From NCBI GenBank assembly GCA_009777995.1, contig WRKT01000006.1, forward strand, positions 62,001-126,000: a stretch of DNA of 64,000 nt, given 5' to 3'. The notes under the pieces are model-generated. The model was not told the DNA's origin. It saw only the letters and a list, made by a program, of their open reading frames with translations, and did no database searches. The position numbers were made by a program, and so were the translations under genes. Origin of the DNA: Treponema sp. Its GTDB lineage: Bacteria > Spirochaetota > Spirochaetia > Treponematales > Breznakiellaceae. The stretch's first letter is position 1; each line of letters starts with the position of its first letter. Positions 44,605 through 53,339 of the stretch are shown here, in pieces.

Positions 44605-45406
44605 ATTAAACTATAGAAAATATCTTGAAGTATTTCGCCTTAGTTTTAAGATGCAGATAGTTTGGCGCTTTGATGTTGCAATGACAATGCTTGCAACAAT
44701 CGGCAGAATCCTTGCTGCTTGGATTTTATGGACTGCTATTTTTTCAGGGACTGAGTATATTCGAGGTTTTGATTATAGGGCAATGCTCTCTTACTATATA
44801 ATCAGCTCATTTTTATGCTCGCTTGATTTTTCGAATCAGGTAAGTGATGAAGTCTCACATCTTATTAGAGACGGCGGGTTTTCCAAGCACATGGTTACTC
44901 CAATGAACCCCTTTTCCTTTTTTAGTTTTATGATAGCAGGAGAGTCGGCATTTCATTTCGGCTTTGGTTTGGTTTCAGCTCTTCTATGCAGTTGGCTTTT
45001 CGGTATTAAGATGATTTTTCCAAGTGATATTCTTTCTATAATAATTGCATTAATAATGATACCCTTGGGCCTCTTTTTCATGATCTGCCTTCATTATTTT
45101 TTGGGGATTCTCTCTTTTAAGTTTTTAAGTGTTAGAGCTATTACATTTGTTACAAATAATTTTGTGCAATTCCTGACAGGTACTCTTATTCCTCTTACGC
45201 TTCTGCCCGATGCAATGTATGGGGTAATGAGGATTTTCCCGTTTTATTATGTAACTTACTTCCCTGCCATGCTGCTGATAGGAAGAGGATCTGATCATGC
45301 GATAAACGGGCTTATAATTCTTGGCTGCTGGACCCTAGCCTTCTTTGTCCTTTGTCATGTAGCGTATAACTCTCTCAGGCTAAAATATGAGGGGGTTGGG
45401 ATATGA
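44597..45406 (+). CDS. ABC-2 exporter permease (first)
   Basis: A 269-residue membrane protein with about six helices, of the COG4587-like ABC-2 permease type that occurs in pairs with the preceding ATPase. The frame stays open 33 codons upstream inside the ATPase gene, but the ATG at 44597 gives MSKLNYRKYLEVFRLSF and the normal N-terminus. The hydrophobic segments start near residue 25. The stop overlaps the second permease start by 4 nt. Confidence 0.88.
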   Translation: MSKLNYRKYLEVFRLSFKMQIVWRFDVAMTMLATIGRILAAWILWTAIFSGTEYIRGFDYRAMLSYYIISSFLCSLDFSNQVSDEVSHLIRDGGFSKHMVTPMNPFSFFSFMIAGESAFHFGFGLVSALLCSWLFGIKMIFPSDILSIIIALIMIPLGLFFMICLHYFLGILSFKFLSVRAITFVTNNFVQFLTGTLIPLTLLPDAMYGVMRIFPFYYVTYFPAMLLIGRGSDHAINGLIILGCWTLAFFVLCHVAYNSLRLKYEGVGI

Positions 45407-46206
45407 TGAAAGCATTGTCAAAAAACTTAAACTTTATCCTGCTCTTAATTAAGTTCAAGTTCAGCCGTATGATGATGTTCCGCTCGGATTTCTTCCTTGC
45501 CTTCTTTGCAGACGGGGCCCTTTTTATTGTTCAGCTCCTTACCTTTGAAGCAATTTACCTGCACCTTGACTCAATCGGCGGATGGACAAGGGGACAGATG
45601 ATTATTTTTGTTGGTACCTTTTCGCTGATCAATGCCCTTAATATGGTAATTTACTTTTTTGGCATTGTTGACCTTCCCGATAAAATAAGGCGCGGCGATC
45701 TTGATAAATATCTGACAAAGCCGGGGAGCCCGCTGCTTCGCCTTACATTTGAGAACTTCAATGTGGGTTCCATCCCCCTAATAATTTTCAGCATATTGAT
45801 AATTGCCTATGGCGTTCGAGTTGCAGGAGTGGAGGTTTCTATTTTCCTTGGAATCGGCTATACATTCTTTGTTCTGCTTATGACTCTCCTATGGTATGAC
45901 ATGGAATTGATTTTGCGCTGCATAACCTTTTTTGTACTTTCGGCAGGAGGGATAATGCACATAGAGAGTCAGTTGATTGATTTTAACTTTAAGGTTCCGG
46001 GCATTCTTTATAAAGGTGTTTTTAGAATGATCTTTTACTTCATCCTGCCCTATGGTATAATGTCCACTGTCCCGACCCAACTTATTTCGGGCAGTATCTC
46101 TCCGGGCGGCCTTATTGTGTCAGCTCTGACAGTAATTGCCTTTACAACTTTTGCTCTGTGGTTCTGGAAACTCGGGCTGCGCCATTATAAAAGTGCGAGC
46201 AGTTAG
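45403..46206 (+). CDS. ABC-2 exporter permease (second)
   Basis: A 267-residue membrane protein with about six helices (COG3694-like), the second half of the exporter channel. It begins MMKALSKNLNFILLLIKFKFSRMM, has the helix-rich core GIGYTFFVLLMTLLW, and ends with a helix before KLGLRHYKSASS. The ATGA overlap with the first permease indicates translational coupling. The formamidase-like gene follows after 19 bp with its own AGGAGG. Confidence 0.88.
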   Translation: MMKALSKNLNFILLLIKFKFSRMMMFRSDFFLAFFADGALFIVQLLTFEAIYLHLDSIGGWTRGQMIIFVGTFSLINALNMVIYFFGIVDLPDKIRRGDLDKYLTKPGSPLLRLTFENFNVGSIPLIIFSILIIAYGVRVAGVEVSIFLGIGYTFFVLLMTLLWYDMELILRCITFFVLSAGGIMHIESQLIDFNFKVPGILYKGVFRMIFYFILPYGIMSTVPTQLISGSISPGGLIVSALTVIAFTTFALWFWKLGLRHYKSASS

Positions 46207-46225
46207 GATTTTATAGGAGGCATTT

Positions 46226-47119
46226 ATGAAGAAGGCATTGCGAAACACATTGGTTTATAAACATTCAAGCGAGAATGTGGGGCAGATAACAGTATCCCCG
46301 GGTGAAATTTTTGAAGTAGAAACAGAGCTTTGCTCAGGCGACTGGCTTACAAGCATTGACTGCGTTTATTCCCATGAAAAGGCAAAGAGCGGAAATCCTT
46401 GTGTGGTTATCGCTGTTGACGGGGCAAAGCCCGGCGATTCAATCCGTGTCCACTTTCACGAGATAATCCCCGGTAACCTCGGTTATACCGGCTTTTTAAA
46501 CAGGGAGCACCCGCTTGCAAACAAAATTATAGACCAAGACTGGGGCAATTGCATGAAGGTCGTGCGCATAGAAGACGGATTTGTCCACTTCTCCCCGTCA
46601 ATAAAACTCCCTGCCAAACCAATGATAGGCACCCTTGGCACTGCGCCCAAGGGCGATGCCATTCAAAATATCTCGGGCGGCAGACATGGCGGGAACATGG
46701 ACGTACAGGAAGTCTGTGCAGGAGCAATTGTAACATTGCCTGTTGAAGTAGACGGCGCATTGCTGCACGTAGGGGATGCCCATGCCATTCAGGGCGACGG
46801 TGAAATTAACAGCGCAGGCGGCATTGAGTGCAGGGCACTCGTTAAAATGCACGTTGAAATCGTCCCGCGCCCTGCGAATAACGGCTGTGTTCGCCTTGAA
46901 AACTCCGAGGAACTTTGCACCATAGCCTGCGAGGGCGATCTGGAAGAATGTTGCGTGGCTGCAACAAGGGAGCTGTTACACTGGATCTGTCAGGATTACG
47001 GAATGGACCAAAAAGAGGCCTACCTGCTTCTCGGACAGGTGATGACCCTGCGCATCCCCCAGTTGGTTAACCCGACTCGCACGATTGTTGCGACTGTTAA
47101 GAAGGCTTTTTTAAAATAG
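46226..47119 (+). CDS. Acetamidase/formamidase family hydrolase
   Basis: A 297-residue cytoplasmic amide hydrolase of the FmdA_AmdA family, which releases ammonia from short amides. Family blocks are visible: ISGGRHGGNMDVQEVCAGA and LHVGDAHAIQGDGEINSAGGIE near residue 180-205, and LLGQVMTLRIPQLVNP near the end. AGGAGG precedes the ATG. The product may be a nitrogen-scavenging enzyme, though no amide transporter or urease gene is nearby; the ABC-2 exporter upstream could be unrelated. Its last 23 nt overlap the end of the convergent GH2 gene. Confidence 0.92.
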   Translation: MKKALRNTLVYKHSSENVGQITVSPGEIFEVETELCSGDWLTSIDCVYSHEKAKSGNPCVVIAVDGAKPGDSIRVHFHEIIPGNLGYTGFLNREHPLANKIIDQDWGNCMKVVRIEDGFVHFSPSIKLPAKPMIGTLGTAPKGDAIQNISGGRHGGNMDVQEVCAGAIVTLPVEVDGALLHVGDAHAIQGDGEINSAGGIECRALVKMHVEIVPRPANNGCVRLENSEELCTIACEGDLEECCVAATRELLHWICQDYGMDQKEAYLLLGQVMTLRIPQLVNPTRTIVATVKKAFLK

Positions 47120-48851
47120 CATTAATGGAGCTTAACACAGATGCCTCGGGCTTTAGCTCTGCGCGGTCAAAGGTGAAAAGGCCGTTAATTTCTTCCTCAA
47201 CATCGCTTACTTGTGTGTATATTGCTGCTGATAGGCCTTTAGCTTTCTTGGGGATTACCTCTTTGGTATAAAGTTTATTGATTGCCTCTGTAAGTTCAGC
47301 CTTATTGTGATACATGCGGTAGCCGAAAAGTTTATCGGAAGCCATGTGCCCGGGTGTTGGACAGCTATATCCCCCGAACTCGGTAAGGGCCTGTATGCGT
47401 GCGTCGTGATAGTTGTCGCGACGCTTGTCGGCCTTCATCCTGAACGGTTTATAGTAAACGTGATAACTCTTAAAATCCCCGCAGCCCTGATCATGATAAC
47501 CGCTCGCATGATCGATTAAACGCGTATTATCCATGGCAAGGAGCTCATTCATTATTCGCCTTGCCTCGAACTGGCCCCAGCCTTCGTTAAAGGGAACCCA
47601 AACAGAGAGGCTTACAGTGTTATAAAGCAGATCTACAGTGCGGGCCATGTCTCGAGTAAAGACAGTGCGCCCGTCTTTATTCCTGCGTCCGAAGCCGGCA
47701 GCACCACCTGTATCACTTATGTGAATACCGACAAACGGCAGATACTGTGTCACGAATTTTCCGTAGGGCCCCCCGCCGCTGACAAAGTCCTGCCATACGA
47801 GCATGCCCAAGCGGTCACAGTGGTAGTACCAACGCAATGGCTCTATTTTTATATGCTTTCGTAACATATTAAAGCCAAGTTTCTTTAATTCGCCTATCTC
47901 CCAAATCATTGCATCATCGCTAGGTGGTGTATAAAGACCATCGCTCCAATAGCCCTGATCCAGTAGGCCGCTGTGGAAAATTGGCTTGCCGTTTAAACCA
48001 AGGCGCGGATAGCCCTGCTCATCCCTGACAATCCCAAACTTCCTCATGCCGAAGTAACTTTCTATCGTGTCTTCCCCTGCTGTAATTTTTACTGTATATA
48101 AAAACGGGTCATCCGGGCTCCAGGGTTTAAACCCGGGGAGCGGCACAATGGAGTTGCCGTCTTCCGTGTAGCTTTCAGCGATTTTGCTTTCCCCCGAGTA
48201 AATTACGACCCGGGCTTCAGGTATGTTTTTTTGCGAGAATTGCAGGCTTATCTTAACTTTTTCTGCATCGTAATCCGGGGTTATTTTAATAGTCTGTATA
48301 AACTGCTCAGGTACTGTCTCTACCCACACTGTCTGCCAGATGCCGCTTTGGGCCGTATACCAAATTCCGCCGGGGGATAATTTTTGCTTTCCGTAGGCCT
48401 GTATCCCGGTTTCAGAGTCATCTCTTGCTGCGACTGTCAAAACATTGACACCTTCACGGACTAAATCAGTTATATCAAAGGAAAAAGGAAAATAGCCGCC
48501 CTCGTGATGCCCTGCGGCCTTGCCGTTTATATAAACCGTGCAGTATTGGTCGACTGCACCGAAATGTATTAACGAACGCTCGCCGGGCTTCTTTGGGTTA
48601 AGTTTTAGCTCTCGTCTATACCAAAGGGTTTGCCCCGGCAGCAGTTGGCGATTCACTTCCGATAATAGACTCTCGGGCGAAAACGGCACGATTATTTCTC
48701 CGTCGTACTTCCCGGGCTCATTTTCACTATTACAGATAGCGTATTCCCATATCCCATTTAAGCACTTCCAATTATTTCGCATTAATTGTGGGCGGGGATA
48801 TTCGGGCAAGGGACACTCCCTGTCAATTGCTGCACCCCAACGTGTAATCAT
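47097..48851 (-). CDS. Glycoside hydrolase family 2 (beta-galactosidase/glucuronidase-like)
   Basis: A 584-residue GH2 enzyme with the usual sugar-binding, Ig-like and TIM-barrel domains. The general acid/base Glu is E423 in VPFNEGWGQF, and the nucleophile is E491 in LTEFGGYS. No signal peptide is seen, so it acts in the cytoplasm after import. It lacks the extra C-terminal domains of large LacZ types. The ATG overlaps the MFS gene stop by 4 nt, so sugar uptake and hydrolysis are translated together. The natural substrate is a beta-linked glycoside of unknown identity. Confidence 0.92.
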   Translation of the reverse strand: MITRWGAAIDRECPLPEYPRPQLMRNNWKCLNGIWEYAICNSENEPGKYDGEIIVPFSPESLLSEVNRQLLPGQTLWYRRELKLNPKKPGERSLIHFGAVDQYCTVYINGKAAGHHEGGYFPFSFDITDLVREGVNVLTVAARDDSETGIQAYGKQKLSPGGIWYTAQSGIWQTVWVETVPEQFIQTIKITPDYDAEKVKISLQFSQKNIPEARVVIYSGESKIAESYTEDGNSIVPLPGFKPWSPDDPFLYTVKITAGEDTIESYFGMRKFGIVRDEQGYPRLGLNGKPIFHSGLLDQGYWSDGLYTPPSDDAMIWEIGELKKLGFNMLRKHIKIEPLRWYYHCDRLGMLVWQDFVSGGGPYGKFVTQYLPFVGIHISDTGGAAGFGRRNKDGRTVFTRDMARTVDLLYNTVSLSVWVPFNEGWGQFEARRIMNELLAMDNTRLIDHASGYHDQGCGDFKSYHVYYKPFRMKADKRRDNYHDARIQALTEFGGYSCPTPGHMASDKLFGYRMYHNKAELTEAINKLYTKEVIPKKAKGLSAAIYTQVSDVEEEINGLFTFDRAELKPEASVLSSINAILKKPS

Positions 48852-50206
48852 CTGTTTTGGCCCCTTACCCTTTTATAGTAAAACTTGGAGCCCTTTATTA
48901 GGGGCAACAATACCGGGATTAATAATACAGTCGCCCAAAGGAACATTGACTCAGTAGGAATATTTTCTACAAAGCCAAACTCATTAATAATAGAGCCTGC
49001 TCCCCTCCTTACAATAATATTTCCAATGATAGTACCTATCAGCATCGGAAGCAGTACAAATGAAAGTATACGCACACCCTCGAATTGACCGCGATTGCTT
49101 TCGGGGAAGAGCTGCTTTACCCACATTGTCACCGATTGCATTATAAGAATATAACCCGCCCCGATTAGAAAAACAGCGAGCAATAACGGCAGGTTCCCAA
49201 CTGCAAAAATAACTGAGCTGTCTCCCACGCCCGGCCTGATAAACAGACTGACTGTTATTAATCCTGCGGCTGTGATAATTACCCCCGCTGTTGCAACAAG
49301 GGGTGTCTGCTTCCTGTTAATAAGACCTGCACCGGGAATTGCAAGTAGCATTGCTGCAAGAAGACCGAGGCCCTGAATCAATCCCATAAGATCGGGGGTA
49401 AAACCCATTCTATAAATCAACCAATTGCCCATGTGAACAAAGAAAACATTAAATGAGATAAAGTATGTTATGCCTATAAGGCATGACCATACGAGTTCAC
49501 GCTGTTTAAAAAGCTGCTTAAAATTGAACACCGCTGCAAACTGCTCCCAAAAGCTGCCTTCCCGCCTTCCCGTAAGACCCGGGGCATCCCTCAAAAAAAG
49601 CAGAGAGACAAAACCCATAAGAATGACGAATAATCCCATCGCCCAAAATAGCCGCTGATAATTATCGTCACTGCCAATTAAAAGGCCCCCAAGCACCGTC
49701 CCAAGGATCGTACCTATTACCGGCTGAGTTGCAAGAGCTGCACCGATCTGCCCGCGGTTGCGATCTGTTGTCATATCGTTAGTCCAGGTATTATAACCTG
49801 CATCATTTCCTATGGAGCCGAAAAAGCTCATGACACAGTCGGTAAGCACAACAAGAAAAGCGGCAAGCATGATCAAACTTGCATTCCCGCCCACAGTACC
49901 GCTGTTTATAAACTCGGTAAAACCAAAAACAATTGTAAAAAGACCCCATCCAATATAACCGAAAGATATAAATTTTCTGCGAGTGCCCATTCGGTCGGAT
50001 AGAGTTCCGAAAAAGAATGTGGAGAAGGTTGTTACAAGGGCACTTGCTATTATCATCGCCGTAACAATATTTGAATCCTTGGCTATCTTTGCATATACAA
50101 AGGTATTAAACCATTGATTTTCTACATGCCAGCATAACTGTCCTGCAAGGCCAAGCCCCCAGAGGAGTGACCAAAACCTGACAGGTGAATTATCATTTTG
50201 CTTCAT
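48848..50206 (-). CDS. MFS transporter (probable glycoside importer)
   Basis: A 452-residue major facilitator with about 12 helices. The loop-2/3 motif FFFGTLSDRMGTRRKFISFG and a second-half TGRREGSFWE loop fit sugar/cation symporter-like MFS members. It is followed by the GH2 gene and preceded by the DUF2804 gene on the same strand, so it is a likely importer of the glycoside cut by that enzyme. Proton or sodium coupling is not shown. Confidence 0.9.
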   Translation of the reverse strand: MKQNDNSPVRFWSLLWGLGLAGQLCWHVENQWFNTFVYAKIAKDSNIVTAMIIASALVTTFSTFFFGTLSDRMGTRRKFISFGYIGWGLFTIVFGFTEFINSGTVGGNASLIMLAAFLVVLTDCVMSFFGSIGNDAGYNTWTNDMTTDRNRGQIGAALATQPVIGTILGTVLGGLLIGSDDNYQRLFWAMGLFVILMGFVSLLFLRDAPGLTGRREGSFWEQFAAVFNFKQLFKQRELVWSCLIGITYFISFNVFFVHMGNWLIYRMGFTPDLMGLIQGLGLLAAMLLAIPGAGLINRKQTPLVATAGVIITAAGLITVSLFIRPGVGDSSVIFAVGNLPLLLAVFLIGAGYILIMQSVTMWVKQLFPESNRGQFEGVRILSFVLLPMLIGTIIGNIIVRRGAGSIINEFGFVENIPTESMFLWATVLLIPVLLPLIKGSKFYYKRVRGQNR

Positions 50207-50217
50207 GTTTACAATAC

Positions 50218-51231
50218 CTACCAGTTGTTGATTGCATGCTCTGTAAAGGCCATGAAATTCTTAATCTCGATTGTCTTCTCGCCAAGCTTAACCTTCCCTG
50301 AAAATCGGCCAAATACCTGATGGCAGCGAGTATTTACAAATAGAATTTTATTTTCAGTATAACGGTCATAAACAGGGGTGAACTCCATTTCAAAACTGCC
50401 ATCATTTGAAGAAAAGCGCTTTGGCGACATGTATCCGCCGGCAGAAAGGTCAAATAGGACTTCATCAATCTTATATGCCTTGCCGTTATAGAAAAGCATG
50501 TTCTCTGTTGCGGCAGTACTATCTCCAAATCCGTACCCGATATTGAAACCGAAGGGAACGCCGTCAACAAGCCCGCTTCCACTGCCCCAATACCATTCGG
50601 TGGAAAATGGCCAGACGCCCCGACCCCAATCAAGCAGCCCGAAAGAAGTCTGCGGTTTAAAAACAAATTCTTCACTGCCGATTTTTATATAACCCGATGC
50701 AGGCATGCAGCTGATCTTTTCGTTATAGTAAAAGGCTCTTCTTTTTTCCTTAAACGGGGTCGCCATGACAATCGATACATCGTGTGGGCGTATAAGGCTG
50801 ATCTCTGCCTCCATTGGTGGTGTATTACTTTTCTCTGTAGTTTTGCAGCGAAGGACACGCTCCTTTTCGGTTACGTCAAAATTAATGCTCACCCCACCAC
50901 CGGATGCACTAAGGCTCTTATTTGAAGTTTCAGGCATGTTAAGCGAGCCGAAGGGCAGAAATAGCGTTGTCGTCCTGTCGTATCGAAGCCCGTCGGCAAA
51001 GCGGAAAAATGTCACGGTTAATGCACCTGCATAAGCTGTGTGGCCGATTGTCATCTGCACGCAATAATCGTCATTACAGACCTGGTAGAAGTCCCATTCC
51101 TTGATACGCCAGGGAGGAGCTTTTATATCACCGCGGCGATATGTAAGAAGGGGTTTTGTTGCATACCCGCACTGTGTCAGGGTGCCGTTCTTGTCGAGCA
51201 GGGGGCCCTCGGTTGTTATTTCATTCTGCAT
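50218..51231 (-). CDS. DUF2804-domain protein
   Basis: This 337-residue protein belongs to the DUF2804 family (function unknown, beta-rich, often near glycan genes). Family features are the N-terminal pattern GPLLDKNGTLTQCGYATKPLLTY, FGLLDWGRGVWPFSTEWYWGSG in the middle, and KNFMAFTEHAINNW at the end. The open frame also has a TTG start at 51270. The ATG at 51231 gives the usual family N-terminus, so I prefer it, although no ribosome-binding site is visible. It heads the DUF2804-MFS-GH2 operon and is divergent from the LpoB-like gene. Confidence 0.85.
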   Translation of the reverse strand: MQNEITTEGPLLDKNGTLTQCGYATKPLLTYRRGDIKAPPWRIKEWDFYQVCNDDYCVQMTIGHTAYAGALTVTFFRFADGLRYDRTTTLFLPFGSLNMPETSNKSLSASGGGVSINFDVTEKERVLRCKTTEKSNTPPMEAEISLIRPHDVSIVMATPFKEKRRAFYYNEKISCMPASGYIKIGSEEFVFKPQTSFGLLDWGRGVWPFSTEWYWGSGSGLVDGVPFGFNIGYGFGDSTAATENMLFYNGKAYKIDEVLFDLSAGGYMSPKRFSSNDGSFEMEFTPVYDRYTENKILFVNTRCHQVFGRFSGKVKLGEKTIEIKNFMAFTEHAINNW

Positions 51232-51330
51232 GGTATCGATAATTATTGCAAAATCTTCCCGGTCTGTCAAACTGAGCCGGAATAAAGTATCCTTTTGCGA
51301 TATAGTTAGTTTTATATAGAGAGGTAAACC

Positions 51331-51957
51331 ATGAAAAAATTCTTATCAGCCCTAGCAGCAGTTTTTTTACTTGTCGCTGTTTTTACAACCTGTTCTTCAA
51401 GGCCAACAGTCAGAAGGGTCGATTCAGATACAACAGTCGATCTTAGCGGCCGATGGAATGACACCGATGCAAGATTAGTCTCAAACAGTTTAATAAATGA
51501 CTGCATTAACTCTCCAAGGGTGATGCAGTTTATCCGGGATTATATTGCTTCGAACAACGGACGCCTTCCTGCTTCTATTGTGGGTAGTTTCAGGAATGAA
51601 TCGAGCGAGCATATAGACACGGCAATTATCGCAAGGGCCATGGAAGCGGCAATCCTAAATTCCGGAAGAATGGACTTTGTTGCAGGGGGAGACACCCGCG
51701 AAGAACTGCGCACGGAAAGGCAGGATCAGCAGTGGAATGCAAGTGAAGAAACAAGGGCAGCCCTTCGCAACGAGACAGGGGCGACATTCCTTCTTACAGG
51801 CACTATTTCGTCAATAGTTGACCAGGCAGGCCGTGATACAGTTCGTTCATATTTTGTGACAGCAGAGTTGACCAATATTGAAACAAATGTCCGCCTGTGG
51901 ATTGGTGAAAACAGCGAGATAAAGAAAACCATAAGGCAACCCTTATTTCGGCGTTAG
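51331..51957 (+). CDS. LpoB-like penicillin-binding protein activator lipoprotein
   Basis: A 208-residue lipoprotein (lipobox FTTC, Cys21). The mature domain reads DLSGRWNDTDARLVSNSLINDC, VGSFRNESSEHIDTAIIARAMEAA and GATFLLTGTISSI, the LpoB/FlgO-like fold whose best-known member activates PBP1b from the outer membrane. GAGAGG precedes the ATG. The next gene, another lipoprotein, starts 9 nt later, and this pair is recurrent in Treponema-like genomes as I remember it. Acting on peptidoglycan synthesis is likely; the PBP partner is not known. Confidence 0.88.
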   Translation: MKKFLSALAAVFLLVAVFTTCSSRPTVRRVDSDTTVDLSGRWNDTDARLVSNSLINDCINSPRVMQFIRDYIASNNGRLPASIVGSFRNESSEHIDTAIIARAMEAAILNSGRMDFVAGGDTREELRTERQDQQWNASEETRAALRNETGATFLLTGTISSIVDQAGRDTVRSYFVTAELTNIETNVRLWIGENSEIKKTIRQPLFRR

Positions 51958-51966
51958 GCGAAACAA

Positions 51967-53274
51967 ATGAAACCCGCTCTCCTTGCGGCGGCCCTGCTTC
52001 TCCTTGTTTCCTGTGCCTCAAACCAAAGGGCCTATGCCCCGATTGATACGAATGTCCGCTCAAGGGATTTCGATTACGCCCTTGCTTCTCTAAACAGTCA
52101 GAGCAATAGGAGCAGGAGGGGTATCTACGGCAGAGGAAACGATATTCTTTTTTACCTTGACAGGGGGATGGTTAACCATTATGCGGGGCTATACCTTGAA
52201 TCTTCAATGGATCTGCAAATAGCAGAGCAACTAATGGAAGAAAATTTTGCAAGGAGTTTGACACAGGAAATAAGCACTTTTATTTTGAATGATAATGCAA
52301 GAGATTATTCCGGGGAAGATTACGAAGACCTTTACATCAATATTTTTAATGCGCTTAATTATTACCACATGGGAAGTCTTGAAGGCGCATTGGTTGAGAT
52401 AAGGCGGCTTAATGGAAAGTTGAATGTTCTTGCAGACAGGTATGAAAGAGCAAGCAATAGGGTGCTTGACTCAAACAGGCAGATTGATTCAAATAGGATT
52501 CCTGTTGAAGCAAGCCGCTTTTCCAATTCAGCTCTGGCCCGCTACCTTGGCATGCTTTTTTACCGGGGAACAGGCAGAAATGACAGCGCTAGAGTTGACT
52601 ACGATGAGCTTATAAGGGCCTTTGAACTTGCACCGGAAGTATACTATCACCGCATTCCTTCTTCTGTTCACGATGAGCTCATCGTTCCGCAGGCTATGGG
52701 CAGACTTAACCTTATTGCCTTCACAGGCCTTTCCCCGTTAAAGGTTGAAGAAAATATCATCATCCCCCTATTTCTTCCGCCTCCCTTTCACTTCGCAAGG
52801 ATTCCTCTCCCCTCAATCGCAAGCCGCCCCCAAAGTGTTAGGCGAGTTGAAGCTGTGCTTGATACAGGTGAAGCATTTCCCCTGGAACTTCTTGAAGACA
52901 TGGGAGCCGTTGCTAGAGAAACCTTTAAGTCGGGATACAGCCTTACTGTATTAAAAACCACTGCACGTGTCATCGCTAAATACACTGCAAGTGCGGGAGC
53001 TGCAATCGCTGTATCAAGAGAAGACGAAAGGGGTGCAGGTTTCCTCGTTGCCTTTTTTACAAGACTCCTTGCCGAAGCAAGTGAGCAGGCAGACCTAAGG
53101 CTCTCTCGTTACTTTCCTTCCCATGCCCTTATAGGCGGAATAAACCTGGAACCGGGGACCTATGATCTGATCGTAAATTTTTATGGATCAACAGGTTTAT
53201 TATTCTCGGAGCGCAGGCAAATTACTGTTAACGAGAGAGGTCTTAATCTTGAGCAATTTATCTATTTGAGGTGA
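51967..53274 (+). CDS. COG3014-like lipoprotein
   Basis: A 435-residue protein with an N-terminal lipoprotein signal (LLVSC, lipobox ending at Cys16). The mature part starts with RDFDYALASLNSQ and is predicted helical in its first half, in a TPR-like way (YHMGSLEGALVEIRRLNGKL, then LARYLGMLFYRGTGRNDSARVDYDELIRAFEL), and beta-rich at the end. It lies 9 nt after the LpoB-like gene, so the two are co-expressed. Such pairs are probably outer-membrane or periplasmic lipoproteins; no activity can be assigned. Confidence 0.78.
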   Translation: MKPALLAAALLLLVSCASNQRAYAPIDTNVRSRDFDYALASLNSQSNRSRRGIYGRGNDILFYLDRGMVNHYAGLYLESSMDLQIAEQLMEENFARSLTQEISTFILNDNARDYSGEDYEDLYINIFNALNYYHMGSLEGALVEIRRLNGKLNVLADRYERASNRVLDSNRQIDSNRIPVEASRFSNSALARYLGMLFYRGTGRNDSARVDYDELIRAFELAPEVYYHRIPSSVHDELIVPQAMGRLNLIAFTGLSPLKVEENIIIPLFLPPPFHFARIPLPSIASRPQSVRRVEAVLDTGEAFPLELLEDMGAVARETFKSGYSLTVLKTTARVIAKYTASAGAAIAVSREDERGAGFLVAFFTRLLAEASEQADLRLSRYFPSHALIGGINLEPGTYDLIVNFYGSTGLLFSERRQITVNERGLNLEQFIYLR

Positions 53275-53291
53275 AGTTAGGCGCATTAGCA

Positions 53292-53320
53292 TTGCACCCA
53301 ATATCATTCTTTGTTATAAT
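53292..53320 (+). promoter_or_regulatory. Sigma70 promoter of the tandem AAA gene
   Basis: TTGCAC (53292-53297), a 17-nt spacer and a perfect TATAAT (53315-53320), 19 nt before the AAA gene start. The short leader still contains a purine-rich GAGAGGGG site. Confidence 0.7.
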
Positions 53321-53339
53321 ATGGTTTTGAGAGGGGACA

